From: Mya arenaria
Taxonomy: Eukaryota; Mollusca; Bivalvia; Myida; Myidae
Reading direction: 5' to 3'
NCBI RefSeq assembly: GCF_026914265.1
Contig: NC_069125.1
Span: 65,213,479 to 65,277,478 of the forward strand
Length of the DNA stretch: 64,000 nt
Part shown: positions 12,501 through 23,490 of the stretch, one piece after another
Layout of the letters: every line of letters begins with the position of its first letter
Position numbering within the stretch: position 1 is the stretch's first letter
Program-made: the position numbers and the translations under genes
Notes under the pieces: model-generated
Seen by the model: the letters and a program-made list of their open reading frames with translations, nothing else
Told to the model about the DNA's origin: nothing
Databases searched by the model: none

Positions 12501-14925
12501 TAAGGTACAGAAGGCGTGATTGGTAAGGTACAGAAGGCGTGATGGGTAAGGTACAGAAGGCGTGATGGGTAAGGTACAGAAGGCGTGATGGTTAAGGTAC
12601 AGAAGGCGTGATGGGTAAGGTACAGAAGGCGTGATGGGTAAGGTACAGAAGGCGTGATGGGTAAGGTACACAATGCGTGAGGGGTAAGGTACAGAAGGCG
12701 TGAGGGGTAACGTACAGAAGGCGTGATGGTTAAGGTACAGAAGGCGTGATGGTTAAGGTACAGAAGACGTTAGGGGTAAGGTACAGAAGGCGTGATGGGT
12801 AAGGTACAGAAGGCGTGATGGGTAAGGTACACAAGGCGTGAGGGGTAACGTACAGAAGGCGTGAGGGGTAAGGTACTGAAGGCGTGAGGGGTAAGGTACA
12901 CAAGGCGTGAGGGGTAAAGTACAAAAGGTATAAGGGTAAAGTACACAAGGCGTGAGGGGTAAGGTACACAATGCGTGAGGGGTAAGGTACACATGATGTG
13001 AGGGGGTAAGGTACACAACGCGTGAGGGGGTAAGATACACATGGTGTGAGGGGTAAGGTACAAAAGGCATAAGGGCAAAGTACACAAGGCGTGAGGGGTA
13101 AAGTACAAAAGGTATAAGGGTAAAGTACACAAGGCGTGAGGGGTAAGGTACACAAGGCGTGAGGGGGTAAGGTACTCATGGTGTGAGGGGGTAAGGTACA
13201 CAAGGCGTGAGGGGGTAAGGTACACATGGTGTGAGGGGTAAGGTACAAAAGGCATAAGGGTAAAGTGCACAAGGCGTGAGTGGTAAGGTACACAAGGCGT
13301 GAGGGGTAAGGTACACATGGTGTGAGGGGTAAGGTACAGAAGGCGTGAGTGGTAAGGTACAGATGGCATAAGGGTAAAGTATACAAGGCGTGAGGGGTAA
13401 GGTACACAAGGCGTGAGGGGTAAGGTATAGAAGGCGTGAGTGGTAAGGTACAGAAGGCATAAGGGTAAAGTACACAAGGCGTGAAGGGTAAGGTACACAA
13501 GGCGTGAGGGATAAGCTACACAAGGCGTGAGGGGTAAGGTTCACAAAGCGTGAGGGGTAAAGTACACAAGGCGTGAGGGGTAAGGTACACAAGGCGTGAG
13601 GGGTAAGGTACACAAGGCGTTAGGGGTAAGGTATAGAAGGCGTGAGGGGTAAGGCATAGAAGGCGTGGGGGGTAAGGTACACAAGGCGTGAGGGGTAAGG
13701 TACACAATGCATAAAGGTAAAGTACACAAGGCGTGAGGGCTAAGGTACACAAGGCGTATGGGGTAAGGTACACAAGGCGTGAGGGGTAAGGTACACAAGG
13801 CGTGAGGGGTAAGGTACACAAGGCGTGAGGGGAACGGTACACAAGGCGTGAAAGTTAGTTACACAAGGCGTGGGGGGTAAAGTACACAAGGCGTGAGGGG
13901 TAAGGTACACAAGGCGTGAGGGGTAAGGTACACAAGGCGTGAGGGGTAAGGTTCACAAGGCGTGAGGGGTATAGTACACAAGGCGTGAGGGGTAAGGTAT
14001 ACAAGGCGTGAGGGGTAAGGTAGACAAGGCGTGAGGGGTAAGGTATAGAAGGCGTGAGGGGTAAGGTATAGAAGGCGTGGGGGGTAAGGTACACAAAGCG
14101 TGAGTGGTAAGGTACAGAAGGCGTGAAGGGTAAGGTACAAAATGCGTGAGGGCTAAGGTACACATGGCGTGAAGGGTATGGTACACGCGAAGTGAGGGGT
14201 AAGTACACATGACGTGAGGGGTAAGGTACACATGGCGTGGGGGGGGGGGTAAGGTACACAATGCGTGAGGGGTAAGTTACACATGACGTGAGGGGTGAGG
14301 TACACTAGGCGTGAAGGGTAAGGTACACAATGCGTGAGGGGTAAGGTACACATGGCGTGAGGGGTAAGGTACACAAGGCGTTAGGGGTAAGCCCACCAAG
14401 TAACTTGAAATAGATTAAATCTTATTTAGTACACATATGATGAGACCAATTTTATATGGTGGCTTATTATGGGTGGGATACCTTAAAATAGTATCCGTAT
14501 CAAACAATAAATTAGCAAATGTCTTCTCTGTTACATTCCATTCATGTATTTATGAATGATTGATAATCGACATGAAGCAAATCGTTCACTATACAGACCG
14601 TGACATTATTTAATGCAAACATACAAATATACATTCCCTAATCGTATTACTCCAGATCTCCATATTGTTTAACATTGTACTTACCATAGTTGCCCTCCCC
14701 AAAGTCCAGCTTTTTACAGAAGTCATTGATGCACTCGATGCGGTACCAGAGGCCCGTTTGCAGGGTGTTGTCGAATCGGAGGTACGGGTCAGCACCAGTG
14801 TTACGGCTACGGACGTACATCCATCCTGCAGTCACCACGCCCACCAGTTGGAGGACGCAAGCCAGCAGGGCGGCACACAGTGCCACCACAAGCAGCACCG
14901 TCTTCTTGCCCCGACTCATCCCCAT
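9587..14925 (-). CDS. Claudin-like four-transmembrane protein 1, long charged tail
   Basis: Exons (minus strand) are 14925-14685, 10890-10723 and 10449-9587. Both introns are phase 1 and the sum is exactly 424 codons (423 residues). TM1 is about residues 9-31. The first extracellular loop has the claudin signature W35...G58-L-W60...C65-x4-C70. TM2 is about 91-113, TM3 about 118-140, and TM4 about 174-200, entered through FPYSLF. The cytoplasmic tail of about 220 residues is rich in Arg, Glu, Asp and Ser, with recurring 'RxxSERE..D' blocks, and ends EVTI, a possible class II PDZ ligand. Family role: PMP22/EMP/claudin proteins act in epithelial junctions and barriers; this specific function is inferred. 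Two Met codons open exon 1; the first is used here. Intron 1 holds a 3.1-kb minisatellite. Confidence 0.85.
11280..14393 (+). repeat. 23-bp minisatellite array, roughly 135 copies
   Basis: The plus-strand unit is close to 23 bp, with core AAGGTACACAAGGCGTGAGG plus GGT. Variants swap acacaa/acagaa/acacatg, and occasional units are expanded or shortened. Blocks of higher-order repetition can be seen, for example around 11280-11830. On the minus strand the unit has no stop in any frame, so several overlapping ORFs of 60-400 codons appear with a 23-residue period (PLTPC, LTPHALCT). These are artefacts of the repeat. The array lies inside intron 1 of claudin-like gene 1, between its donor at 14684 and acceptor at 10891. 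Confidence 0.95.
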
Positions 14926-17356
14926 GGCTTTATACAGGGACTACCACAGGAACGAAACGATCATTTAGTGCTTTATTGAGAACGCTTGCGATTTAGGTTA
15001 CAAACTGCACTTGTGCAACATATTGACTACGAAAGTTTCCTTCAGTTGTTGCACGAGCTTTTGATTATCTTTCCTGCAAACTATTTTTCGAAAGAGTTTT
15101 TTGCAGAGTTATGTTAACGTGCCGAGGTCAAATGTCATAATTGCCGGTTCGAATCTTCCAACCGATCGTTTTACAAAGCTCATGAATACTAGCATGCATT
15201 TACAAAGCAATATTGCACCCAAATCACGTTTCCAATGTTTTGAAGTTTAAGAATATTTTTTTTTATCTCAGGATTTATCTTTCCCATACTTAATTTCACA
15301 AAATCCAGGGTTGGCTCAGTCGGATTTTTCACATTCTCTTGCTTAACCGAATAACATTTCTTAATGTGGATCACTCTCAGTTGGCACTATTGTCCCATTT
15401 CAAATCCACACAATGTAAACATTTACATTGTTATATTCCATGTACATTTACAATAAAACTTGCAACAACCTGTGTAACCTGCATATTTTCCTTTTATGTT
15501 CAAATAACTAGTTTAACAGGTAAATAACGCCACATTACCTCTATCTAGTTCGTATTAAAACTTAAGTGAACCTTAACTGAAAAATAAGTGAATATCGAGA
15601 ACGATGTTACGTTGGATTGATCGGTCGGCTGAGCCAAGTTTACTGGCTATATTGGGAATATTGATCGTACAGGTAACTCGTACCTTGTACGGGTTTTCTA
15701 TCGGGGAGAGTCGTTTAAGCAGGCGCTTCGCATTACTTTATTCTATCATTGGAGACACAAATGCATAACGGAACGTCACATGAGTTGGTTTTACACAACG
15801 CGCGATAGCAAACAACTTTAAGCAACTCGACATGAATTAAGGTTTTTATCAGTTCACATGCTTTTCCATTTCGTTCAAGATTTCAGGCTGCTCTGATTCC
15901 ATACAAGTGAGATTAATCACCATGACAACGTTCAAGATGTTCCGAATGTTTGTCAAGTCTAAAGCGCTCCAAGCATTTTGATTGCAGCAAATTGTCAATG
16001 GGATAATTTTGAATAAATCACAGCAACCCAGTACACCCAGTACTTATAATGAAATAAGAGTTTTAGGCGTAATGTGCCGACAACTAGGGTCTCCACTACA
16101 TACAGATTGATGCGAATAGTTCCGTTGGCTTTTTGAAATTAAAATGATCATATACAAAATCTTCTTGTCTAATGAGTACAATTACCTATAATTCATGCTG
16201 TAAATGGGCGGGCTAAGGTGCGCTTATCAAGGCAACCGAAGTTCATCACCATTAAAGTCTTGTCCCTTTCATTTCAAACAAGTTTTAACTCAACCTTACA
16301 TGGACACATTGCAGTGACTATCGAACTGTTGAACTAAGACACCGCCTATGACCATATTACTCCGTAACTTACTGGACAGGTATTATTTCAATCAAGTTTT
16401 AACAAAGTTAAACGTTTTATAAAAAAACACAGTCTCGTTTTCAGTTGTATTGCTTTTATTTATTGGATTTGACTCCAAATAATATGTATAAAAAATAAAA
16501 AATATATACGTATATCTGACAACAGAATAATGTACCTGGCAATTTGTATTTGTTTTACACGTTGGAATTCAATATACTAATAAAGAATGATTAAGACGTA
16601 AACGTGTCCCATTTTGATGTGTATAACAAATGTACAATCAGTGTTTAAAGCAAAATATTAAATTTGCTTGTATAATATTATAGAATTTACAATAACTGCA
16701 TCTATGGTATGGATCGTTTAGAACATTCCAAATCTAGAGATTACGAATGACTAGTACCATAACATAAGACACATTGCTTGATAAATGATTTATTAGAAGA
16801 TTTCTTGAATACTGAAAACAAAATACAACCCAGTGTCACTAAAGCAATTCTCTAATACAGCATATTCCCGTCTGTAAACCGCTCTGTAATAGTTACTGCA
16901 ATTATTATTTTTTGGTCTTCTAAGCAATTAAGTCAGGTGCAGCCGGTTGTCTACTAATTGTTTAGTAGACCATAATAAATGCTAACTCTCTTAGTGTTCA
17001 GCGGGAAATACCTCGCGAATGCCTCTTAAATTGGCCAGTGCATATGAGCGAGCTTCTACCTCACCTGATAAAACCAATTAATGACTAATTGGAAATTTGG
17101 CGGTTGTTATCATCACTAAATGGAAATTTGGCGGTTTTAATCTGGATTTCTTGAGCTCTTCTAAATGATGAAATGTGAATCTGCATGGCGTTCCCATGAA
17201 TGAGCGTGAACACTGAATGTGCTTCAGTCAATAGATACTCAGTATGTGCGAAACAGTACAAACTGTACCTATACAAGTTTGGTATACATGTTACCGACTT
17301 CACCGTGTTCAGTTGCTAGTTTTCATGTTCGTTTTCGGATATTACTGAAATGGTTC
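14926..17356. other. Intergenic: upstream of gene 1, downstream of gene 2
   Basis: AT-rich sequence containing the presumed promoter and 5' UTR of claudin-like gene 1 and the 3' UTR of gene 2. A TTTATT near 16452 is a possible minus-strand polyadenylation signal for gene 2. I see no recognisable protein or RNA gene. Confidence 0.5.
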
Positions 17357-19547
17357 TCATACCATGCTGGAATTGTAATGTTTATTTGACACTGAACGTG
17401 TGGTGCCTCGGCCATGTTTTTCACCTATTTCCATCTTTGCATAGGATTCCCGGTCAGATTCCCCCGTGTCATAGTCCTCATAATCATCATCATCATACCC
17501 ACGCCCCCTGCTTCTTGCATGGGAGTGGCCATGTCCCTCCCTGTGCCGGGGCTTGTCCGGGAGGTCAACAGCGTAGCGAGAACTGGGCTCGCTCCGAGTC
17601 CTGTCGCTCCTGTCCTCCCGGCCCCGCTTCGACCGGTCCCACTTGCTGGCGGCGGTTTCCGGCTCGTAGTAAGGATCGCCCTTGTATTCAGAGTGCACAT
17701 TTCGCGCGGGCGCAGGTTCAAACTGTTTTTCTCTGACTGGGAATGCGTTCGCGTTGTAACTTTTCCCGCCATAATCGTAGTCGTCGTCGAGATCAGTTTT
17801 CCTGTTGATTATACAGTTGAGAAGCACCGGTATGGCGGCGAATCCCACGAGAAGGGAGCCGAAGCCGAAAAGAGCAAGCGAGTACGGGGAGCGGACAACT
17901 ACCTGGTACGTCATCCCGTTAAACCGGTCCGCTAACTCACCGCTAAGCTGCTGGTTCTCCCCGATCATCCGTATGGTCGGCACTAGACCCAGAATGACTG
18001 AAATGAGATGTCAGAAACACTAATTCCGTGAAATATAAAACAGTTATTGTAAAAAATAGTAGACCTCAATCTCGTAATAACATTTTACAAAGTATAAGAA
18101 GTAATAGGGAAATTTTTCGGAAACATAGTCACAGTATTCTCTATTTCAAAAAGGTGTCCAAATTGAGATGCACGCTTAACTTAAATATCAAAATCATAAA
18201 CACATTTTAACGATCATAAGCATTAACGTTCTTTGTAACCGACGTATATACATAATACCAAGTAAAGTTTCAAAACAATATAACTACTCTTCAAAACTTT
18301 CATTATAATTAATTAAATTGAATTTACATTAAAAAATACATCTGAAATAAAAGGATGGCTTTGGTACGTACATGAGAGAATAAGCAAGAAGGTGGCGGCG
18401 ATGAGGGACGTGACCCTGACCTTGGCACGGCCCCAGCAGGCCCGGCTTATCACCACACTGACCACGCCCACCACTGTCAACAGGAAGGAGAACAACGCTA
18501 GCGCCTGGTTAGACGACAGGTTCGGTGGATCCGCTGTAATACAAACATACATTATAGATTCACGATCTCATTTGTTTGGTCAGGTCGGGATCTGTGGTAA
18601 CACAAACATGTAGTGTAGCTTCACGATCTCACTTGGAGTCATTTGTTTCGACAGGTCGGGTTCGCTGTAACACAAACATACATTGTAGATTCACACTCTC
18701 CCTTTTTGTCATGTCGGGATCAGTTGTTATACAAGCATACTCTGTAGATTCAATCACACTCTCACTTTTTTGGTCATGGGGGATCCGTGGTAATACAAAA
18801 ATGCCTCGTAGACTCACTACCACATTTGTCTGTCAGTGTTTGTAGTCCTAGGAGACATCAGTGGGACTGGCAGATATTGCGACATATACAGTCACTTAGT
18901 TGAAGTCAACAAATACCTCTCAAGTACACAGGGCATGGTGAGTGGTAATGTCACACACCTATAGCCACGCCCAAAAATATTAATTATAATTAAGACAAGT
19001 ACAATCATTATCTTCATTTAATATAACTATTATATCTAAAACTATATGAACAAATCTCATTCTTGTAATACAGTACTATTTGATAGATACAGATCCCCAG
19101 CATAAGTACACTTTTGCCTTTATTGTAATTGATAATGTGTGGGGCGTAGAAAACCATGCACTCTGCTCTTGTGATTATGTAAACAATGTTCTATCTGTTT
19201 CACCCTTTACCTTTCATAATATGCCGTTTTTCTTTTAACAAAACACCTAATAGTTGTAACTGATGTTTGTCTGCCAGTATCATACAACTTTTAAGTACTT
19301 AACAATGCTTACATAGGTTATCCTCGCCGAAGCTGATCCGGCGGCAGTCGACCAGGTCACACTTGTAGCGGAACCAGAGTCCTGTCTGGAGATCATATCC
19401 GGTATAAGACTGGGGATGCGTCCCCTGGCCACTCAGGTACACCCAGGCTGGCGTCACCAGTCCCACCAGCTGGAAAAGGCAGCCAAGGACCGCCAGCACC
19501 GCCGCCGCCAACCACAACACTGTTATCCACACGCGCTTGGACGCCAT
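17357..19547 (-). CDS. Claudin-like four-transmembrane protein 2
   Basis: Exons are 19547-19313, 18533-18372 and 17997-17357. Both introns are phase 1, giving 346 codons (345 residues). TM1 is about 7-31. The loop motif is W35...G56-L-W58...C63-x4-C68. TM2 and TM3 come from exon 2, which opens DPPNLSSNQ, parallel to NPPNMKSNQ in gene 1. TM4 is about 170-194 after SPYSL. The tail of about 150 residues mixes Arg/Asp/Glu/Tyr-rich stretches, including YDDDDYEDYD, and ends KHYNSSMV. Its last three residues S-M-V fit a class I PDZ ligand, as in many claudins. It is the closest relative of gene 1 in the array by exon-2 wording and tail length. Function is inferred from the fold only. Confidence 0.85.
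18533..18810 (+). repeat. About 65-bp degenerate tandem repeat containing a copied splice acceptor
   Basis: Four to five diverged units repeat wording such as 'ggtcgggatctgtggtaaca', 'caaacatac..tgtagattcac' and 'tctcac'. The first unit is the exon 2 boundary of claudin-like gene 2. Read on the minus strand, the acceptor 'gtttgtattacag' before exon 2 recurs upstream as 'gtttgtgttacag' and 'gtttgtgttaccacag', while the outer two copies have lost the AG. Confidence 0.75.
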
Positions 19548-20458
19548 TCTTCACCACTTATGTACTTTGTTTGCCCTAAACACGTTGTTTACCCACACAG
19601 GGTCACTGTTCACATGTTTAATGTCCACATCAGTATGTTAAACTGTTAAACATACATGTTTTGCTTTAAATTCGGTGAAACGTGTGAACTTTAATCACAT
19701 AAGAATATAGATTTTTAAATCCAGATCTAATCACAAATGTTTATGTCATATTTCAGTTCTCCTATGATAAGATAATTATCATTGAACGTGTATAACTTCC
19801 CTCAGGTAAAATGTAAACAAACCTTTAACTTTATGTTTATGTATGTCCTCTTACAGTCAATAGTATGTTAGCATTGAAGTAATACGGCAACTGAAGCATG
19901 TCCCTTGACATGTTCAAGTCTGCACAGGTACGCCGAGTGATTTACGATACATGTAGCAAACAACTGTACCATCGCCATTTTGTCAACTGATCGATACAGT
20001 AAGGTGTGTCAATAACAAACCGGGAAGTTGCCTTTGTTCACCTATTGCCTGTCTAATGTTGGTCCATTATTAACTTGTCAAGATTCTTATCATCAGGCCA
20101 GCGGTCAGTCAGCAGCAATTTTAGTCAATCAATAAGAAATAAAGACTCGAATTTTAAATTTTGCACGGGGTTGGCGGGAACATTGTTTAAGGTGATGTGC
20201 TACTCTTAATTCTAGGTGAAACTCCGATGTGCAAGGAAGCAGTATTAAAATGTCGCGTGTTGGGGTGGCAAACATCTACATACATGCAGATGGAACAATA
20301 TGATTACTAGAAATACATTATCATATGTGAAATATAAGCATGCTTGGAAGGGGACTTATAAATATACTATCGTATATAATTAAATAGCCGTGTAAAGATG
20401 ATCAAACGCAATATTTGAACAACAGTAATTTTTCTCTAAGTGTGTATGTTCTACACCA

Positions 20459-20515
20459 CCGGTTTATGTTTAAACTTTTTGCAACTGAGCTTCTTTCTGT
20501 AGCTTTTCGCATAAA
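20459..20515 (+). repeat. Terminal fragment of a 230-bp interspersed repeat
   Basis: The sequence 'ggtttatgtttaaa' followed by 'actgagcttctttctgtagc' and 'ttttcgcataaat' closely matches the end of the fuller copy at 26826-27055. Only about 55 bp remain here. Confidence 0.6.
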
Positions 20516-21289
20516 TATTGATAATTAAAACGAATTATGGCTTGATAGTTATCTTATAAGATTTTGAGATTTTGGTAGTTTTTGAATGTGAGAAGATAAT
20601 TTTGTTAACCGTTTATAGATTTGCTGAACACATACACATACGATATTAGTAAATAATAATTATATACACAGAAGAATATATATATGATCGTGAATATGGG
20701 TTGTATACAACAGAGAAAGGCAACTAATTATTATTAGCATACTATTTTACGACACAATTGCGTACACGTTTAAACTATGCTGCAGCAGTTGTGGAGTTGT
20801 GGTGGACGGATGGGAAAATGTTTCATTTCAACAGCTTCGCCTAATATAAAGACGAACAGAATGGGCATAATATTCGTTCTGGAGAGACTGGAAACCAAGC
20901 CAATTCAGGATATCATTCCGTATTTTTACTAATGTATTAAGTAATTGATAAATAAAAACATTAAACATTTAAAAAGAAAATGAAATTCGCCACCAAATTC
21001 TTCAGAATCACCAACATTTTTATGTCCACACATACGTTGTATATTTGCCAATCTAAGCTTCTCTATTGGCATATGGTTGTTAAACATTCTAACCTTTTAT
21101 GGTGGCCATTAACACAATCGTTTTGTTGCTATGAAATCGGTCAACAAACACCATAATCAATAGCGGATCCAGCCCCCACCCATAACATCCAAGTTTATTT
21201 TTTTTATTTAAACATAGGATAAAAAAGTATTTAAATACGCCAAAAATGCACTCTTTCGGACTAGTTATTGTTAAAAATTTCTTAGGGGA

Positions 21290-21850
21290 GTACCCCATTA
21301 ATGCAGTGTCAAAAATTGGTATTTTCACTATTTCCGTTGCCATAGCAACCAACATTTGTGTTTGACAAATTAGACGTACAAAATGTCCTTACGACCCACT
21401 ATCACCGTTCCAAGTTTTACTAGCCTAGCTTGTTTACTTCTTGTACCTTGGGATCTAATTTTCGTTGCCATAGCAATCACAATTATTGATAGACAAAAAT
21501 AAAACGACGCACATCATATCCTAATGACCCTTTATTCACTCACCACGTTACATTAACCTAGATTGCATATCTTGAGTTATTGCAGGATACAGTAAAAATA
21601 ATGGTATTTTCCCCATTTGTTTGACAAAAATATGACGAACACAGCTTCTTATCCACATACTTACTTTCATAAATGTAGCTTTCTTACCGTTTGGGTAATG
21701 CTGTGATACAGCCAAAAAGTTTTATTTTCAATTTTTCCAATGCCATAGCAACTACAACTATTGTCCGACAAAATAAAAGACTTGCAAAATCTTCCGATGG
21801 CCCTCCATCCACATATCAAGTATCATTTACGTAGCTAGCATAATTTTGCA
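21290..21850 (+). repeat. Diverged tandem units of about 170 bp (pearl-type core repeat)
   Basis: About three to four diverged units repeat 'ttgccatagcaaccaac' or variants, then a 'gacaaaa' stretch, then 'gaccctttattcactcacc' or 'ggccctccatccacatatc'. The arrangement matches the core-repeat arrays of bivalve pearl elements. Clear ends were not found. Confidence 0.55.
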
Positions 21851-22439
21851 TTGCCCAGTTAAACCTATCGAAAGGACGGATAGGCGTAAGAAGTGAACAT
21901 GATAGTCCCATTCGGTGAAACCAGTAGGAAGCATTGTTAAGTGGACAATTTAGTGTCACGTTAGCTGCAATCAAACCGGTTCCAGGAACGGCCCATATTG
22001 AAGATGTGTGATTCAAAATCCTGCATGCCCTAATATTATAAATACATACATTTTTCAGTTGGACATGTCACTAGAAATAGATAGACCCCCGCCTTATCGT
22101 ACGTCATAGTTGCCATCCTGAACTAAATGTTGAAAAAAGACCACTCTCAAGTATGTGCATGGGAAAACTGCTTTAAACGGCTTCGGTTCTGAAACCGCTT
22201 GGACAATTCTGTGATGTTTTGTCTGAAGCTTCCTTACATGATATCTCAGTAACTGACTAGGCACAAATTCAAGCAACGACTACCAAACTTATGTAATGAC
22301 TGGCTGAATAATTCCGTTATAAAATATGTATCAGCAGTGGGCTTCCGACCATGGTATTCGTTTAAATACAGCGGAAGTACTTGCATTGCGAGAAACTACG
22401 CTCTAGATGTGAGGTGTTTAAGTGCGACCTAGTTTTGAA

Positions 22440-23268
22440 CTTGTAGCTACTGGCATGTATGATTATGGGATTGCGCATTCCTGTTTAGTGGCCCTCTGAC
22501 CGTGCTGCTACTGGCGTGTGTGATTATGTGATGGCACATGTCCTGTCTGGAACCCCTTTTACCTTGAATTCCTTGTTTGGAACCCCATTGACCGTGTTGC
22601 TTCTGGCGTGTATGATTATTTAATGGCGCATTTTCTGACTGGAACCCGTTTTACATTGTAGCTACTGTATGGCAAGTATAATCATGTGATGGCGCATAAC
22701 CTGTCCGGAGCACAAAAATTGTTTGCTACTGGCATGTATGATAATGTGATGGCGCATTCCCTGTTTGGAAAAACTTTGACCGTGTTGCTACTCACGTATG
22801 TGATAATGTGATTGTGCATTCCCTGTCTGGAACCCCTTTGACCGTGATGCTACTGGCATGTATGATAATGTGATTGCGCATTCCCTGTCTGGAACCCCTT
22901 TGACCGTGATGCTACTGGCATGTATGATAATGTGATTGCACATTCCCTGTCTGAAACCCCTTTGACCGTGATGCTACTGGCATGTATGATAATGTGATTG
23001 CGCATTCCCTGTCTGAAACCCCTTTGACCGTGATGCTACTGGCATGTATGATAATGTGAAAGCACATTCCCTGTTTGGAACCCCTTTGACCGTGATGTTA
23101 CTGGCAAGTATAATTATGTGATGGCGCATTCCCTGTTTGGAACCCCTTTGACCGTGTTGTTACTGGCGTATGTGATAACGTGATGGCGCATTCCCCGTTT
23201 GGAGCCCCTTTGATCATGTTGCTACTTGCATGCATGATTATGCAATGACGAATTCCCGGGTAGGATCC
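22440..23268 (+). repeat. 62-bp minisatellite, about 13 copies
   Basis: The unit runs 'aacccctttgaccgtgatgc' + 'tactggcatgtatgataatg' + 'tgattgcgcattccctgtct' + 'gg'. The central copies (22800-23100) are nearly identical, while the outer copies are diverged. The array ends about 220 bp downstream of the stop codon of claudin-like gene 3. Confidence 0.92.
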
Positions 23269-23490
23269 CATCAATTGACATTTAAATTATTCACATAAAA
23301 CATGTACATGTACATATTTATATTTAAATTATAATATTTTAACATTTATAAAAATACAAGAGAAACATATTCATAGAAAAAATATCTTAAAACTACGAAG
23401 CAAGTTTCCTTTAGCATAGCAATAGTCAAGTCAATATTCCAACTCATCTAGATTTGATGTTTTCACCATGGCCGCTTGTTGCTTTTCTAG

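Larger units (their letters stand above)
19548..23490. other. Intergenic between claudin-like genes 2 and 3
   Basis: Contains the upstream region of gene 2, a short interspersed-repeat fragment near 20460-20515, pearl-type tandem units at 21290-21850 and a 62-bp minisatellite at 22440-23268. The only longer ORFs fall in the repeats and have no protein-like character. Confidence 0.55.

Noticed and set aside
11156-14374. Many long minus-strand ORFs of Pro/Leu/Thr/Cys repeat protein
   Set aside because: They are overlapping readings of a 23-bp minisatellite with no stop codon in any minus-strand frame. They lack splice or start context and lie inside an intron.
11280-14393. CRISPR-like array (short regular repeats)
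   Set aside because: The repeats are contiguous with no unique spacers and the DNA is animal nuclear; it is a minisatellite.
17350-17935. Plus-strand and alternate minus-strand ORFs of 115-173 codons over gene 2 exon 3
   Set aside because: Frame shadows of the Arg/Asp-rich tail exon, which has the correct phase and family motifs on the minus strand.
21816-22016. 66-codon minus-strand ORF
   Set aside because: It lies at the edge of pearl-type repeat units and shows no domain, splice site or start context.
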